Below are positions 53,348 to 62,141 of a stretch of DNA of 64,000 nucleotides, one piece after another (the stretch's first letter is position 1; every line of letters starts with the position of its first letter). Location of the stretch: the NCBI GenBank assembly GCA_047639315.1, contig JBLINQ010000005.1:1-64000 (forward strand), read 5' to 3'. The DNA is from S139-23 sp047639315. Lineage in GTDB: Bacteria > Planctomycetota > GCA-002687715 > DRQF01. The notes beneath the pieces are model-generated. The model did no database searches. It saw only the letters and a list, made by a program, of their open reading frames with translations, and was not told where the DNA came from. The translations under genes and the position numbers were made by a program.

Positions 53348-54044
53348 AGTCGTTGGCGCCGAGGCCGATGGAGGGGGAACCGAAAGTTTCGTTGGCATAG
53401 ATCAAAAGAGCGTTGATGAAGCAGATGACGCCGGTCATTTCGAGGAACTCTTCGCAGGTGTAGAGGATCGCCTTGGTTAGGGGTTCGGAGTTGCCGAAGA
53501 TTTCTTGGGAGCGGGCCGAGATGGTTTCGAAGCCTATGGCACCGGCCAAAAAGAGAATGCCGGAAAGGGCAAATCGGAAGAAGGTCTTGCGCGGCAACTG
53601 GAATAGGAACTTGGCGCAAAAGAACAGCAAGATCGCTAAGCCGATTTCATAGAAGATCATCCAGCCAAAAGAAAAGGACAGGGACGATCCGAAGATCTTG
53701 TGGCCGTATTTGGACAGACGTTCGTGAAGTTCAACTGACTCATCGATGCAAAGAAAGACAAAGACCGCCGAGAATCGCAACCAACAGCTATGGGCATCGC
53801 CTCTTTTCTTATGCCCGGTGGCAATGAGATAGAGCACAAACGCAGCGAGGCCAAGGATCATGGATGAGAACAGTGTCGGGATATTCTGTTCGGTGTCGAA
53901 GTCGAAGAGTGGGACAAGCCCGAAGACGCGATCTCGGTCAAACCCAAGTCGAAAGACAATGCCGGCGATGTTGGCAAAAAGCAAGATGCCAACAACGATG
54001 AGCAATCTTCGAACCATCGACTTGGGGCAGAATTCAATCTTCAT
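53346..54044 (-). CDS. Six-helix integral membrane protein
   Basis: A 232-residue protein with about six hydrophobic segments (LLIVVGILLFANIAGIVF, FSSMILGLAAFVLYLIA, FSAVFVFLCIDESVELHERL, IFYEIGLAILLFFCAKFLF, FALSGILFLAGAIGF, and the region around EEFLEMTGVICFINALLIYA). Acidic residues and His within the predicted membrane parts (CIDESVELHE; EEFLEMTG) are notable. Similar membrane proteins of unknown role exist. Its stop overlaps the right-hand REP duplication. Confidence 0.65.
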   Translation of the reverse strand: MKIEFCPKSMVRRLLIVVGILLFANIAGIVFRLGFDRDRVFGLVPLFDFDTEQNIPTLFSSMILGLAAFVLYLIATGHKKRGDAHSCWLRFSAVFVFLCIDESVELHERLSKYGHKIFGSSLSFSFGWMIFYEIGLAILLFFCAKFLFQLPRKTFFRFALSGILFLAGAIGFETISARSQEIFGNSEPLTKAILYTCEEFLEMTGVICFINALLIYANETFGSPSIGLGAND

Positions 54045-54455
54045 CTGATTTCCGTGCTGAGCCTGAGAGCCGCATTTTCGAGCTTGAAGCCGGCATGGGG
54101 CTTTTCACTCCTATCGGAATATTCCCCAATTACCCTTAAGGGTATTCATGCACTGGGCGGGCCAAGTCCACCCGTGGCCAAATCGGCGTGAACGCTGCCT
54201 CAGAACCCCGAAACCTATGAAATGGACAATTGTGTAGGTTGCCGCCGTGACCCAAGGAGAGCCCGTTAGCCAACCAAAATCACTATAGACCTCCCCTGAG
54301 AGCTTCATCAAGATCTTTGGCGCCATGCTCGGCGGTGATAAGAAGTAAAGTGCCGCGGGGAGGCGAATTCGGAAAAACCAGAGAATCTGGGCTCTCCTCG
54401 GTGACAACTGCAATCATGCGAGGGGCGAGAGAATACCCCGATTTGGAGCAGGTTC
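54045..54455. other. Intergenic region
   Basis: About 410 bp without a convincing gene. It holds a perfect 14-bp palindrome TACCCTTAAGGGTA (54131-54144). GGAG at 54445-54448 serves the TTG start at 54456. Confidence 0.45.
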
Positions 54456-56519
54456 TTGACTACGCGATTCATCATCAAACTGACAGCTTGCCTCGGTGCT
54501 CTGCTGATTCTGGCGAGTTGTCCGAGCTCGCCTTTGACGATGGTCACCCACGATCAGGACATTCAGTTGACTCCCGTCTTCCAAGGTCGCAAGTTTGCTC
54601 GGCCCGTCTTCCTCACTCATGCTCCTGGCGAAAAAGAAACGCTCTACGTCGTTGAGCAAAAGGGTCTCGTCCTACGGATGGAGAACACCGCGTCTGACGC
54701 CCGCCGCATCTTCCTTGACATTCGCGAGCGCGTCAGCCGTGCAGGCAATGAAGAAGGACTCTTGGGTTTGGCATTCCACCCAGACTATGCCTCGAACGGG
54801 CGGCTCTTCCTGCACTATTCGAAAGCCGACCCAAGAGAGGGACTTATTAGCGAATTCCGACTGGCACCAGACCGCCAGTCCGTTGACCCAAAATCAGAGC
54901 GCGTCCTCTTGCGTCAAGAACAGCCGTTTTCGAATCACAATGGCGGCTCAATTGAGTTTGGACCGGACGGCATGTTGTACGTGTCATTCGGCGACGGCGG
55001 TTCTGCCGGAGATCCGGGCAATCGCAGTCAAGATCTCACCACTCTCTTGGGCAAGATGCTCCGCATTGATGTCGATAGCAGAACCAACTCCTTGGCGTAT
55101 GGCATTCCCAAAGACAATCCCTTCGCCGGCACCAACAAAGTGCGCGGCGAAATTTGGGCCCTTGGCCTGCGCAACACTTATCGATTTTCGTTCGACCCAG
55201 TCACCGAAAAACTGTGGGGTGGAGACGTCGGCCAATGGCGCCGCGAAGAGATCAACATCATTCGCAAAGGCGGCAACTACGGCTGGAAAAAGTATGAGGG
55301 CAATGAGCAGTTTTCATCAACGGCGCTGAGCACTGGGGCGGCGATCAGTCCCGTCACCACCTACCGCAGGAGTGAAGGGTTTTCTGTGACGGGCGGCTAC
55401 GTCTATCGCGGTGAGAAAATTCCAAGGCTCAAAGGAATCTACATTTTCGCCGATTACGTTTCCGGGCGCATTTGGGGCCTATGGCCGATGGGCCGCGGGC
55501 AATATCAAAAGCGTCATCTCATGGACACGCACCTCCGCATCTCTTCTTTTGGCGTCGACCAAGACGGCGAGCTCTACGTCTGTAACCATGATGGCGCCGT
55601 TTATCGCCTAGAGCCCAACTTCGATAGCAACGCTCAAGATAACGAATTCCCTTTTCGCCTCGCTGAAGCCGATTTCTTCAAGCGGCACGATGAGTGGCAG
55701 CCTTACCAAGTGGTTTCACCTTTATGGTCAGACGGCTTGAAGAAAAACCGCTACATCTTGCGCCCGCCTAATAACCCACCGCTCACCGCATCTGAAGACC
55801 GTTTCGCCTTTGCCGACGGCACCTACTTCATCAAAGAATTCTACTACGAGCAACATGGTGCCAAGCGCCTCATTGAGTCGCGGGTCATCGTCAAACGTAG
55901 AGGTCGGTTTCATGCTGTCTCATACCTGTGGGATGAAAGAGGTGAAACCGCAGAACGATGCGACGAAGTCAGTCGTGTCAAATGGCCAAGTGCCAAGGGG
56001 ATGCTGAGCTGGCAAGTTCCGAGCCCGAATCAATGTCACCAATGCCACATCGAGAAAGACAACTTCATCCTCGGCTTCAAGCCGATCCAGCTGGTCAACA
56101 ACGGTGAGCTGGCGCGCTTGCAGGAGTTGAAATGCGTAGACCCCCAGATTCCGCTTGATCTTGCGCACCTACTCACCGACCCAAGCGATGAAGGGCTCCC
56201 TCTTGAGGGCAGAGCTCGGTCCTATCTCGATACCAACTGCGCAAACTGTCATCGCCCGGATGGCATTGGCAATAGCCCGATCGACCTGAGGCGAAGTTCT
56301 GAACTTGCCAAGACGAACATGATTGATGAGACAGCGCATCATGGAATCTTCGGGGTCGAGGATGCTAAGATTGTCTCCCCCGGGGCGCCCGACAAATCAG
56401 TTCTTCTCAATCGGATGGAATCTCGTGGCATTGGACACATGCCACCACTGGGCACGTCGATCGTCGATGACATGGGCACCCAACTCATTCGCTCCTGGAT
56501 CCTTGGGCTCAAGCACTAG
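54456..56519 (+). CDS. PQQ-type sugar dehydrogenase fused to a cytochrome c domain, lipoprotein
   Basis: A 687-residue exported protein. The signal is of lipoprotein type (ACLGALLILASC, Cys22). Residues about 35-400 form the six-bladed glucose/sorbosone dehydrogenase propeller: FLTHAPGEKETLYVVEQKG, GLLGLAFHPDYASNGRLFLHY, FSNHNGGSIEFGPDGMLYVS, GLRNTYRFSFDP and GWKKYEG. The C-terminal part has two haem-binding CxxCH motifs, CHQCH (527-531) and CANCH (595-599), with a likely Met ligand in GHMPPLG. It would oxidise an aldose and pass electrons to its own cytochrome c. Start is TTG 54456 with GGAG 7 bp upstream. Confidence 0.88.
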   Translation: MTTRFIIKLTACLGALLILASCPSSPLTMVTHDQDIQLTPVFQGRKFARPVFLTHAPGEKETLYVVEQKGLVLRMENTASDARRIFLDIRERVSRAGNEEGLLGLAFHPDYASNGRLFLHYSKADPREGLISEFRLAPDRQSVDPKSERVLLRQEQPFSNHNGGSIEFGPDGMLYVSFGDGGSAGDPGNRSQDLTTLLGKMLRIDVDSRTNSLAYGIPKDNPFAGTNKVRGEIWALGLRNTYRFSFDPVTEKLWGGDVGQWRREEINIIRKGGNYGWKKYEGNEQFSSTALSTGAAISPVTTYRRSEGFSVTGGYVYRGEKIPRLKGIYIFADYVSGRIWGLWPMGRGQYQKRHLMDTHLRISSFGVDQDGELYVCNHDGAVYRLEPNFDSNAQDNEFPFRLAEADFFKRHDEWQPYQVVSPLWSDGLKKNRYILRPPNNPPLTASEDRFAFADGTYFIKEFYYEQHGAKRLIESRVIVKRRGRFHAVSYLWDERGETAERCDEVSRVKWPSAKGMLSWQVPSPNQCHQCHIEKDNFILGFKPIQLVNNGELARLQELKCVDPQIPLDLAHLLTDPSDEGLPLEGRARSYLDTNCANCHRPDGIGNSPIDLRRSSELAKTNMIDETAHHGIFGVEDAKIVSPGAPDKSVLLNRMESRGIGHMPPLGTSIVDDMGTQLIRSWILGLKH

Positions 56520-56574
56520 GTGGTTTGCACCACCGCTATCGCCGCACTGCTTAAAAAAATCTCACTCACCTGAA

Positions 56575-56653
56575 GTCGCAAAGCTCCCATCGACGATCGC
56601 GCACCTAAAAGAATGCCATTGGACGCCAGCGCTCCCAGGTTAGTTTGCCACCT
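56575..56653 (+). repeat. 79-bp dispersed repeat, copy 1
   Basis: Starts GTCGCAAAGCTCCCATCGAC and ends TTTGCCACCT. It matches copy 2 at 56927-57005 at most positions, but lacks the CCCTCGTTAGTACGGTGCC extension. Confidence 0.65.
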
Positions 56654-56738
56654 CTCATTCTTTTCAATGACCTCATACTCAGTCACCGTCAAAAACAAGA
56701 CATTGGGCTCATGGTGTCGGATTGGCATTAGTTACCCG

Positions 56739-56774
56739 AGTTGGTTTGCCACCTTCCCTCGTCAGTACGGTGCC
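56739..56774 (+). repeat. Partial copy of the dispersed repeat
   Basis: GTTTGCCACCTTCCCTCGTC and AGTACGGTGCC match the right part of copy 2 (56989-57024) with few changes. Confidence 0.6.
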
Positions 56775-56798
56775 CTCAAAGCATCAGCATCCCCAAAG

Positions 56799-56919
56799 GT
56801 GCCTGGCTCATGTTAGTAGTCCAAAGCCAAAAAAACCCGATGCGCATCTCTGCCTTACCCTGCCCGATCCTCCCAATGAACCATCAACCCCAATAGGGCT
56901 ACTAACATGTGCCTGGCAC
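56799..56919. repeat. 121-bp BIME-like pair of inverted 21-bp repeats
   Basis: GTGCCTGGCTCATGTTAGTAG (56799-56819) and its reverse complement with two changes (56899-56919) face each other across 79 bp. Each arm itself contains a palindromic GTGCCNGGCNC core. Confidence 0.55.
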
Positions 56920-56926
56920 CGTACTA

Positions 56927-57024
56927 GTCGCCAAGCTCCCATCGACTATCGCGCACCTATAAGAATGCCGGCGGGACGCCGGCGCTCCCTGTTGGCTCGC
57001 CACCTTCCCTCGTTAGTACGGTGC
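56927..57024 (+). repeat. Dispersed repeat, copy 2 with extension
   Basis: GTCGCCAAGCTCCCATCGAC opens the repeat, GCCGGCGGGACGCCGGCGCT provides an internal GC hairpin, and TTCCCTCGTTAGTACGGTGC closes it. It resembles copy 1 over 79 bp and the partial copy over the last 36 bp. Confidence 0.65.
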
Positions 57025-57162
57025 CTGTTACTTTCTCACTACGTTTGTGAGCCTGACACAAATTCGTCACCTCCGATTGACGCTAAGCCCCAACTCCCCT
57101 CGCAGCGCTCTTCAACGTAGACATCTTCCCCAGCTTTCATTGGAATGGGCGCGGAGGGACGA

Positions 57163-57831
57163 ATGAAACTCAGATGGATTCTAAATCGTTGGCGGCTCAA
57201 ACTTGCTCTCGCACTTGGGCTTCTTGTTCTTGGGACCACAAGCATTTGGCTGAACCATGACTACGTCGCGGCGTCGACTCGTGACCAGATCTTTCAAGAA
57301 GTTGGCGACTGCCCCCAGGCCCCGATTGCCCTCCTCTTAGGCGTCGCTAAGTACTCAGGCAAGAACTTCAACCACTTTTACTGGCCCCGCGTGCGGGCTG
57401 CGGCAGAGCTTTGTCTGCAGCGTCGCGTCCGCGGCATTCTGATCAGCGGCGACAACGGACGCTCGAACTACAACGAACCGCAAGAGATGAAGGAAGACCT
57501 AATTGATCTGGGCATTCCCGAAGAGCACCTGACTTGCGACTTCGCCGGCTTTCGCACGCTTGACTCGATCGTTCGCGCCAAGGCGGTTTTTGGTCAAGAT
57601 GAGTTTGTCGTCATATCTCAGCGTTTTCACTGTGAACGCGCCCTATTCTTAGCCAATCATCTTGGATGCCGAGCCTGGGGCTTCGAGGCCAATGCCGTGA
57701 CTGGGCATTGGGGTGCAAAAGCAAAAAGGAGAGAGGTCCTTGCTCGCGGCAAGGCAACACTCGATCTCCTCATTGGCACCAAGCCCAAATACCTCGGTGC
57801 CGAGGTCTTTGTGCCTTTGAGGAGTGAGTGA
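57163..57831 (+). CDS. SanA/YdcF/ElyC-like (DUF218) membrane protein
   Basis: A 222-residue protein with one N-terminal membrane helix (LALALGLLVLGTTSIWL) and a DUF218 domain outside: IALLLGVAKYSGKNFN, RVRAAAELCLQRRVRGILIS, GDNGRSNYNEPQEMKEDLID, and FRTLDSIVRAKAVFGQDEFVV with QRFHCERALFLAN. SanA-type proteins influence envelope barrier function (vancomycin exclusion at high temperature in E. coli); ElyC acts in envelope polymer assembly. ATG 57163 has GGAGG 6 bp upstream. Convergent with the aminotransferase operon. Confidence 0.85.
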   Translation: MKLRWILNRWRLKLALALGLLVLGTTSIWLNHDYVAASTRDQIFQEVGDCPQAPIALLLGVAKYSGKNFNHFYWPRVRAAAELCLQRRVRGILISGDNGRSNYNEPQEMKEDLIDLGIPEEHLTCDFAGFRTLDSIVRAKAVFGQDEFVVISQRFHCERALFLANHLGCRAWGFEANAVTGHWGAKAKRREVLARGKATLDLLIGTKPKYLGAEVFVPLRSE

Positions 57832-57841
57832 ATAAAGCCCT

Positions 57842-59161
57842 TTAGCCTTCGAAGTAAGTGTCGACCAAATCCAAGCCTCGGTCGATGATCTCGAAGCCAT
57901 CTAAGAGTTGCTCTTTCGTGATACAGAGCGGCGGGTTGCACATGAAGCTGCCCCACCGAATGAAGGTAAAAAGACCGTTGTCGCGGAAGAATTTACCCAA
58001 GGCCGCCATGGCCGGTGATGTGCCATTGTATGGCGCCATTGGATCTCCCTTGGCATTCTTTTGAAGATCGATCATGCCGAAGAGCCCAGTGGCACGCCCC
58101 TCCTTCATGCAAGGGTGCTTGGCTTGGAGTCGATCCATTTCAGATCGCATGACCGACTCCATGTTGGCGGCATTCTCGACCAGGCCTTCGCTCAACAAGA
58201 CGTCAATGACGGCCAAAGCGGTTTCACATGCAAATGCGTGGGCATTATAAGTCAGGCCGCCCCAATAGACATTGTCTCGGAAGTGGTCGGCAATCGGTTG
58301 GCTCACTCCCATGGCACCCAAGGGGCAATAGGAACTGGTGAGCCCCTTCGCCATGGTGATGATGTCGGGTGTCATTTCTTCGCGCATGAAGGCAAAGAGC
58401 TTTCCGGTTCGGCCCCACCCCGACATCACTTCGTCCAAGATAAGCAAAATGCCGTTCTTGCTAAGTAATTCCTTCAGACCCACGAGGTAACCAGCCGGTG
58501 GTGGCATCACGCCGTTCGTACCGACGACAGGTTCGATGATCATCGCGGCGATGTTCGCGGCGCCCTCGTAAGCAATCACTTCCTCCAAGTAGGTGAGATT
58601 GTTGCGAACGATCTCTTCGTCTGTTTCGCCAAAGGAGAAGTCGTAGGGGCGTGGGTCCATCACGCGGATCACGCCCGGCATACCTGGTTCGGCCGCCCAA
58701 CGGCGTGGGTCGCCGGTGAGTTGCAACGCGGCGTTGGTGCCGCCGTGGTAACTCCGATAGCGAGACAAGATCTTGTGCTTACCAGTGTAGAGGCGTGCCG
58801 CACGAATCGCGTTCTCATTGGCTTCGGCGCCGCCCAAAGTAAAGAAGAAACTATTGATGTTGCCAGGAACCAAGTCGGCCAGCCTCTTTCCTAAGAGCGC
58901 GCGAGGTTTAGTAGCTGCGCCGGGATAGACGTAAAGGAGGCGTTCGGCTGCCGCCTTCATGGCCGCCACAACCTTCGGGTGGCTGTGACCTATGTTCACA
59001 CTCATGGTTTGGCTGTTGAAGTCGAGCCAACGTGTTCCGTCCGGGGCGAAGAGATACACACCTTCGGCCCGCTCAATTGCCATGGGATCAACGGAGCCAG
59101 ATGCCGCCCACGAGAACATGGTGTGTTCGAGGCAGAGCCTCTTCATTTCTTCTGCGTCCAT
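57842..59161 (-). CDS. Class III aminotransferase (beta-alanine/omega-amino acid type)
   Basis: A 439-residue PLP enzyme of class III. Visible: GVYLFAPDGTRWLDFNSQTM, GHSHPKVVAAMKAAAERLLY, FTLGGAEANENAIRAAR, LDEVMSGWGRTGKLFAF and the Schiff-base Lys in ITMAKGLTSSYCPLGAMG. In this operon the likely job is beta-alanine (or 3-aminoisobutyrate) transamination to malonate (methylmalonate) semialdehyde. ATG 59161 shares one base with the upstream MmsA stop (TAATG). The specificity is inferred from context. Confidence 0.87.
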   Translation of the reverse strand: MDAEEMKRLCLEHTMFSWAASGSVDPMAIERAEGVYLFAPDGTRWLDFNSQTMSVNIGHSHPKVVAAMKAAAERLLYVYPGAATKPRALLGKRLADLVPGNINSFFFTLGGAEANENAIRAARLYTGKHKILSRYRSYHGGTNAALQLTGDPRRWAAEPGMPGVIRVMDPRPYDFSFGETDEEIVRNNLTYLEEVIAYEGAANIAAMIIEPVVGTNGVMPPPAGYLVGLKELLSKNGILLILDEVMSGWGRTGKLFAFMREEMTPDIITMAKGLTSSYCPLGAMGVSQPIADHFRDNVYWGGLTYNAHAFACETALAVIDVLLSEGLVENAANMESVMRSEMDRLQAKHPCMKEGRATGLFGMIDLQKNAKGDPMAPYNGTSPAMAALGKFFRDNGLFTFIRWGSFMCNPPLCITKEQLLDGFEIIDRGLDLVDTYFEG

Positions 59162-60651
59162 TAGCTCATCCAGTTCTGATCTTGTTGGAGGGCCCACTTC
59201 GTTGTGATCTTGCGTTGGCGACTCCAGAACCGATAACCATCCCAGCCAGTGATGTTGCCATGCCCAAACTTCGAATCGTTCCAGCCACCGAAGCCAAATG
59301 GTTCGCGCGGCACAGGAACCCCGACGTTGACGCCGCACATCCCTGCTTCAAGTTCGTTCATGACACGCCGCGCGACATCGCCGCTGGTGGTGTAGACAGC
59401 CGCGCCATTGCCATAGGGGTTGGCATTCTCGAGAGCAATGGCGCTGTCGAGATTGGGCACGCGCACAATCGACAAGACTGGCCCAAAAATCTCTTCGCAC
59501 GCGGCTGGCATGTCACCGGTCACGTGATCAAGAATGGTCGGCCCTACCCAATAGCCACCAGGCACTGGGTTCGCCGCTCTGCCGTCAACGAGAACCTTGG
59601 CACCTGAAGCCTCGGCCGCATCAATATAGCCGCGAATACGTTTAACTCCGGCAGCATTGGTAATCGGGCCGACGTCAATACCAGCTTGTAACTGGCTGGC
59701 ACGGATCGTGATCTTATCAATCAGGTGATCAACGTCACCGACCGCAACCATCACACTTGCCGCCATGCACCGCTGACCGGCACATCCGGTAAAGGAGGCA
59801 ACGACATTTTCGGTGGTAAGTTGGACATCGGCGTCAGGAACGACAATCAGATGGTTCTTAGCACCGCCCAAGCATAAGGCTCGTTTTCCTGTGGATGCGG
59901 CGCGACTATAGACCGAGCGAGCAACCGCAGTTGATCCGACGAAGGCGAAGGCAGCGATTCCTGGATGGTCACACAATGCCTCAACAACTTCTCTTCCGCC
60001 CTGCACAATGTTGAACACGCCATCTGGCAAACCAGCCTCGGCGAAGAGTTCGGCCAGGCGTACGGCAGAGAGAGGCACCTGCTCGGATGGCTTGAGAATG
60101 AAGCTGTTACCAGCAACAAGAGCTTGCGGCAGCATCCAAAGCGGAACCATATTCGGGAAATTGAATGGCGTGACACCAGCAACCACTCCCAATGGAGCGT
60201 AGGCAACCTCGCATGTAACGCCACGACTCACTTCCAACTGATTACCGGCCGCCAAGTTTGGCAAAGAGCAACCATACTCCAAGCACTCAATACCCTTCAT
60301 GACTTCGGCTTCGGCCTCGCCATAGGTCTTGCCGTTTTCATGAGACACAAGCCATGAAAGCTCTTCTAAGTTGGCCAGCAGTAGTTCGCGAACGCGATAC
60401 AAGATCTGTGCTCGCTCTCGGATCGGCCAGTCTTTCCATGAAAGTTGAGCGGCAGTAGCAGCGCGCACAGCGTCATCAACGTCTTGTGGGCCGCTCATCT
60501 TAACCTGCGCCATCGGACGACCGTGCCTTGGATTAATAATATCCAACGTGGCGGCATCCTGTCTCGGCTGGCAGACCGCTCCGTCAATGACGTTCGAAGC
60601 ATTCTGCACCGGAGTAAAGTCGTAATTTGTTGCGGAGAATACGTTTGACAT
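59161..60651 (-). CDS. mmsA: CoA-acylating (methyl)malonate-semialdehyde dehydrogenase
   Basis: A 496-residue aldehyde dehydrogenase of the MmsA branch. It has APLGVVAGVTPFNFPNMVPL, AFVGSTAVARSVYSRAASTG, KRALCLGGAKNHLIVVPDAD (the GAKNH signature of MmsA), the catalytic Cys in CAGQRCMAASVMV, and EEIFGPVLSIV. It oxidises malonate or methylmalonate semialdehyde with CoA and NAD+, giving acetyl- or propionyl-CoA. ATG 60651 lies 2 bp after the NCS1 carrier stop with AAGGA upstream. It is the link from pyrimidine breakdown to the propionyl-CoA operon. Confidence 0.92.
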   Translation of the reverse strand: MSNVFSATNYDFTPVQNASNVIDGAVCQPRQDAATLDIINPRHGRPMAQVKMSGPQDVDDAVRAATAAQLSWKDWPIRERAQILYRVRELLLANLEELSWLVSHENGKTYGEAEAEVMKGIECLEYGCSLPNLAAGNQLEVSRGVTCEVAYAPLGVVAGVTPFNFPNMVPLWMLPQALVAGNSFILKPSEQVPLSAVRLAELFAEAGLPDGVFNIVQGGREVVEALCDHPGIAAFAFVGSTAVARSVYSRAASTGKRALCLGGAKNHLIVVPDADVQLTTENVVASFTGCAGQRCMAASVMVAVGDVDHLIDKITIRASQLQAGIDVGPITNAAGVKRIRGYIDAAEASGAKVLVDGRAANPVPGGYWVGPTILDHVTGDMPAACEEIFGPVLSIVRVPNLDSAIALENANPYGNGAAVYTTSGDVARRVMNELEAGMCGVNVGVPVPREPFGFGGWNDSKFGHGNITGWDGYRFWSRQRKITTKWALQQDQNWMS

Positions 60652-60653
60652 GA

Positions 60654-62141
60654 TCACGAGTCCTTGGAGGTTGAAAGCGAATGACCTAGCACCTTCATCA
60701 GCACGAAATGCGTGACGGCGGCAATGAAAAATCCGACGAACCAAGCGTAAGTATAGATTTGGTCGAAGAAGTCGAGAGCCGGGAACGACTCAATCACTTC
60801 GATTTGGTGGAGAAAACCGGGGAGATTCGGAGCAATGGCCACCACCAACGCCACCATCGCGGCAGGATTGAAACCTCCCAAATAGCGATAGGCACCATCG
60901 CGTCGATAGAGGCTATCAACATCAAGTTCAGTCTTTCGCACGAGGAAATAGTCAGCGACCAAAATCCCGCCGATGGGCCCCAGAAGTGCCGAGTAGCCGA
61001 TGAGCCAAGTAAAGATATAGCCCGATGAATCGGCCATTAATTTCCATGGCATCATCGCGATTCCCAAACCAGCCGTGACATAGCCACCCAGTTGGAATGA
61101 GATCTTCTGAGGATTGATATTGATGAAGGCGTTAGCGGGAGAAACGACGTTGGCAGCGATGTTCGTTGACAGCGTGGCGATGGTGAGCGCGAACAAACTA
61201 AACGCGACCGTGAACCCGCCTCCCATCTTGCCGAGGAGAACAGTAGGGTCCCAAATCGTCTCGCCATAAATCACAGTAGTGGCACTGGTCACGGCCACAC
61301 CGATGAAAGCAAACAGTGTCATGGTCGTCGGCAAACCGATGGCCTGCCCCATGATTTGATCGCGCTGGCTTTTGGCGTAACGAGTGAAGTCAGGAATGTT
61401 CAAGCTCAGAGTGGCCCAGAACCCCACCATCGCAGTCAGGCCCGGAAAGAAGACCGACCAAAACTCCCCCTCTTTCGGTTGCCCCTCAGCAAACTGGCTG
61501 GGCGTGCTGAGCATCGCACCGAAGCCACCGGCTTTGAAGTAGGCCCAAACGAGAAGAGCTATCCCCATCAGAATGAGAAAGGGGGCGGCCCATGTCTCGA
61601 GCAGCCGAATCGACTCTACGCCTTTGTAGATGATGACAATCTGGACGGCCCAGAAAGCAAGAAAGCAACACAGCTGTGCAGCATTGATTCCTAAGGCGAC
61701 GATAGGTTCGCCAATGAGCGCTCCATCACTCACGCCATTGATGAGCTGATAGATGGAAGAGCCACCGACCCAAGTCTGAATGCCAAACCAGCCGCAAGCG
61801 ACAAGGGCTCGAAGCATCGATGGGATGTGGGCTCCATTAATGCCGAATGACGCACGCGCCAAGACTGGGAACGGCACGCCATATTTGGTGCCAGGATGAC
61901 CATTGAGAATCATCGGCGCCAAGACAATGACGTTGCCTAAGAGAACAGTGATAACCGCTTGCGACCAATTCATCCCCTGGGAGATGAGCCCTGCGGCCAG
62001 CATATAAGTGGGCACACAGACAACCATCCCAACCCACAGACTCGCCATGTTGACGACAGACCACGTGCTTTCTTCCTGCGTCGTCGGGCGGATGTCGTCG
62101 TTGATGAGGGTTGGGTCTGGGTTCTTAGGTTGCTGGCGCAT
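60654..62141 (-). CDS. NCS1-family nucleobase/hydantoin transporter
   Basis: A 495-residue, roughly 12-helix NCS1 carrier. Family features: NMASLWVGMVVCVPTYMLAA in TM1, GTKYGVPFPVLARASFGING, and GPIGGILVADYFLVRK late in the protein. NCS1 members take up uracil, cytosine, allantoin or hydantoins with Na+ or H+. Its place between dihydropyrimidinase and MmsA genes points to uracil/thymine or dihydropyrimidine uptake. The start shares one base with the hydA stop (TAATG). Confidence 0.93.
   Translation of the reverse strand: MRQQPKNPDPTLINDDIRPTTQEESTWSVVNMASLWVGMVVCVPTYMLAAGLISQGMNWSQAVITVLLGNVIVLAPMILNGHPGTKYGVPFPVLARASFGINGAHIPSMLRALVACGWFGIQTWVGGSSIYQLINGVSDGALIGEPIVALGINAAQLCCFLAFWAVQIVIIYKGVESIRLLETWAAPFLILMGIALLVWAYFKAGGFGAMLSTPSQFAEGQPKEGEFWSVFFPGLTAMVGFWATLSLNIPDFTRYAKSQRDQIMGQAIGLPTTMTLFAFIGVAVTSATTVIYGETIWDPTVLLGKMGGGFTVAFSLFALTIATLSTNIAANVVSPANAFININPQKISFQLGGYVTAGLGIAMMPWKLMADSSGYIFTWLIGYSALLGPIGGILVADYFLVRKTELDVDSLYRRDGAYRYLGGFNPAAMVALVVAIAPNLPGFLHQIEVIESFPALDFFDQIYTYAWFVGFFIAAVTHFVLMKVLGHSLSTSKDS

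Larger units (their letters stand above)
56520..57162. other. Repeat-rich intergenic region
   Basis: About 640 bp with no supported gene, filled by the repeats listed separately (56575-56653, 56927-57024, 56739-56774, 56799-56919). Confidence 0.6.
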
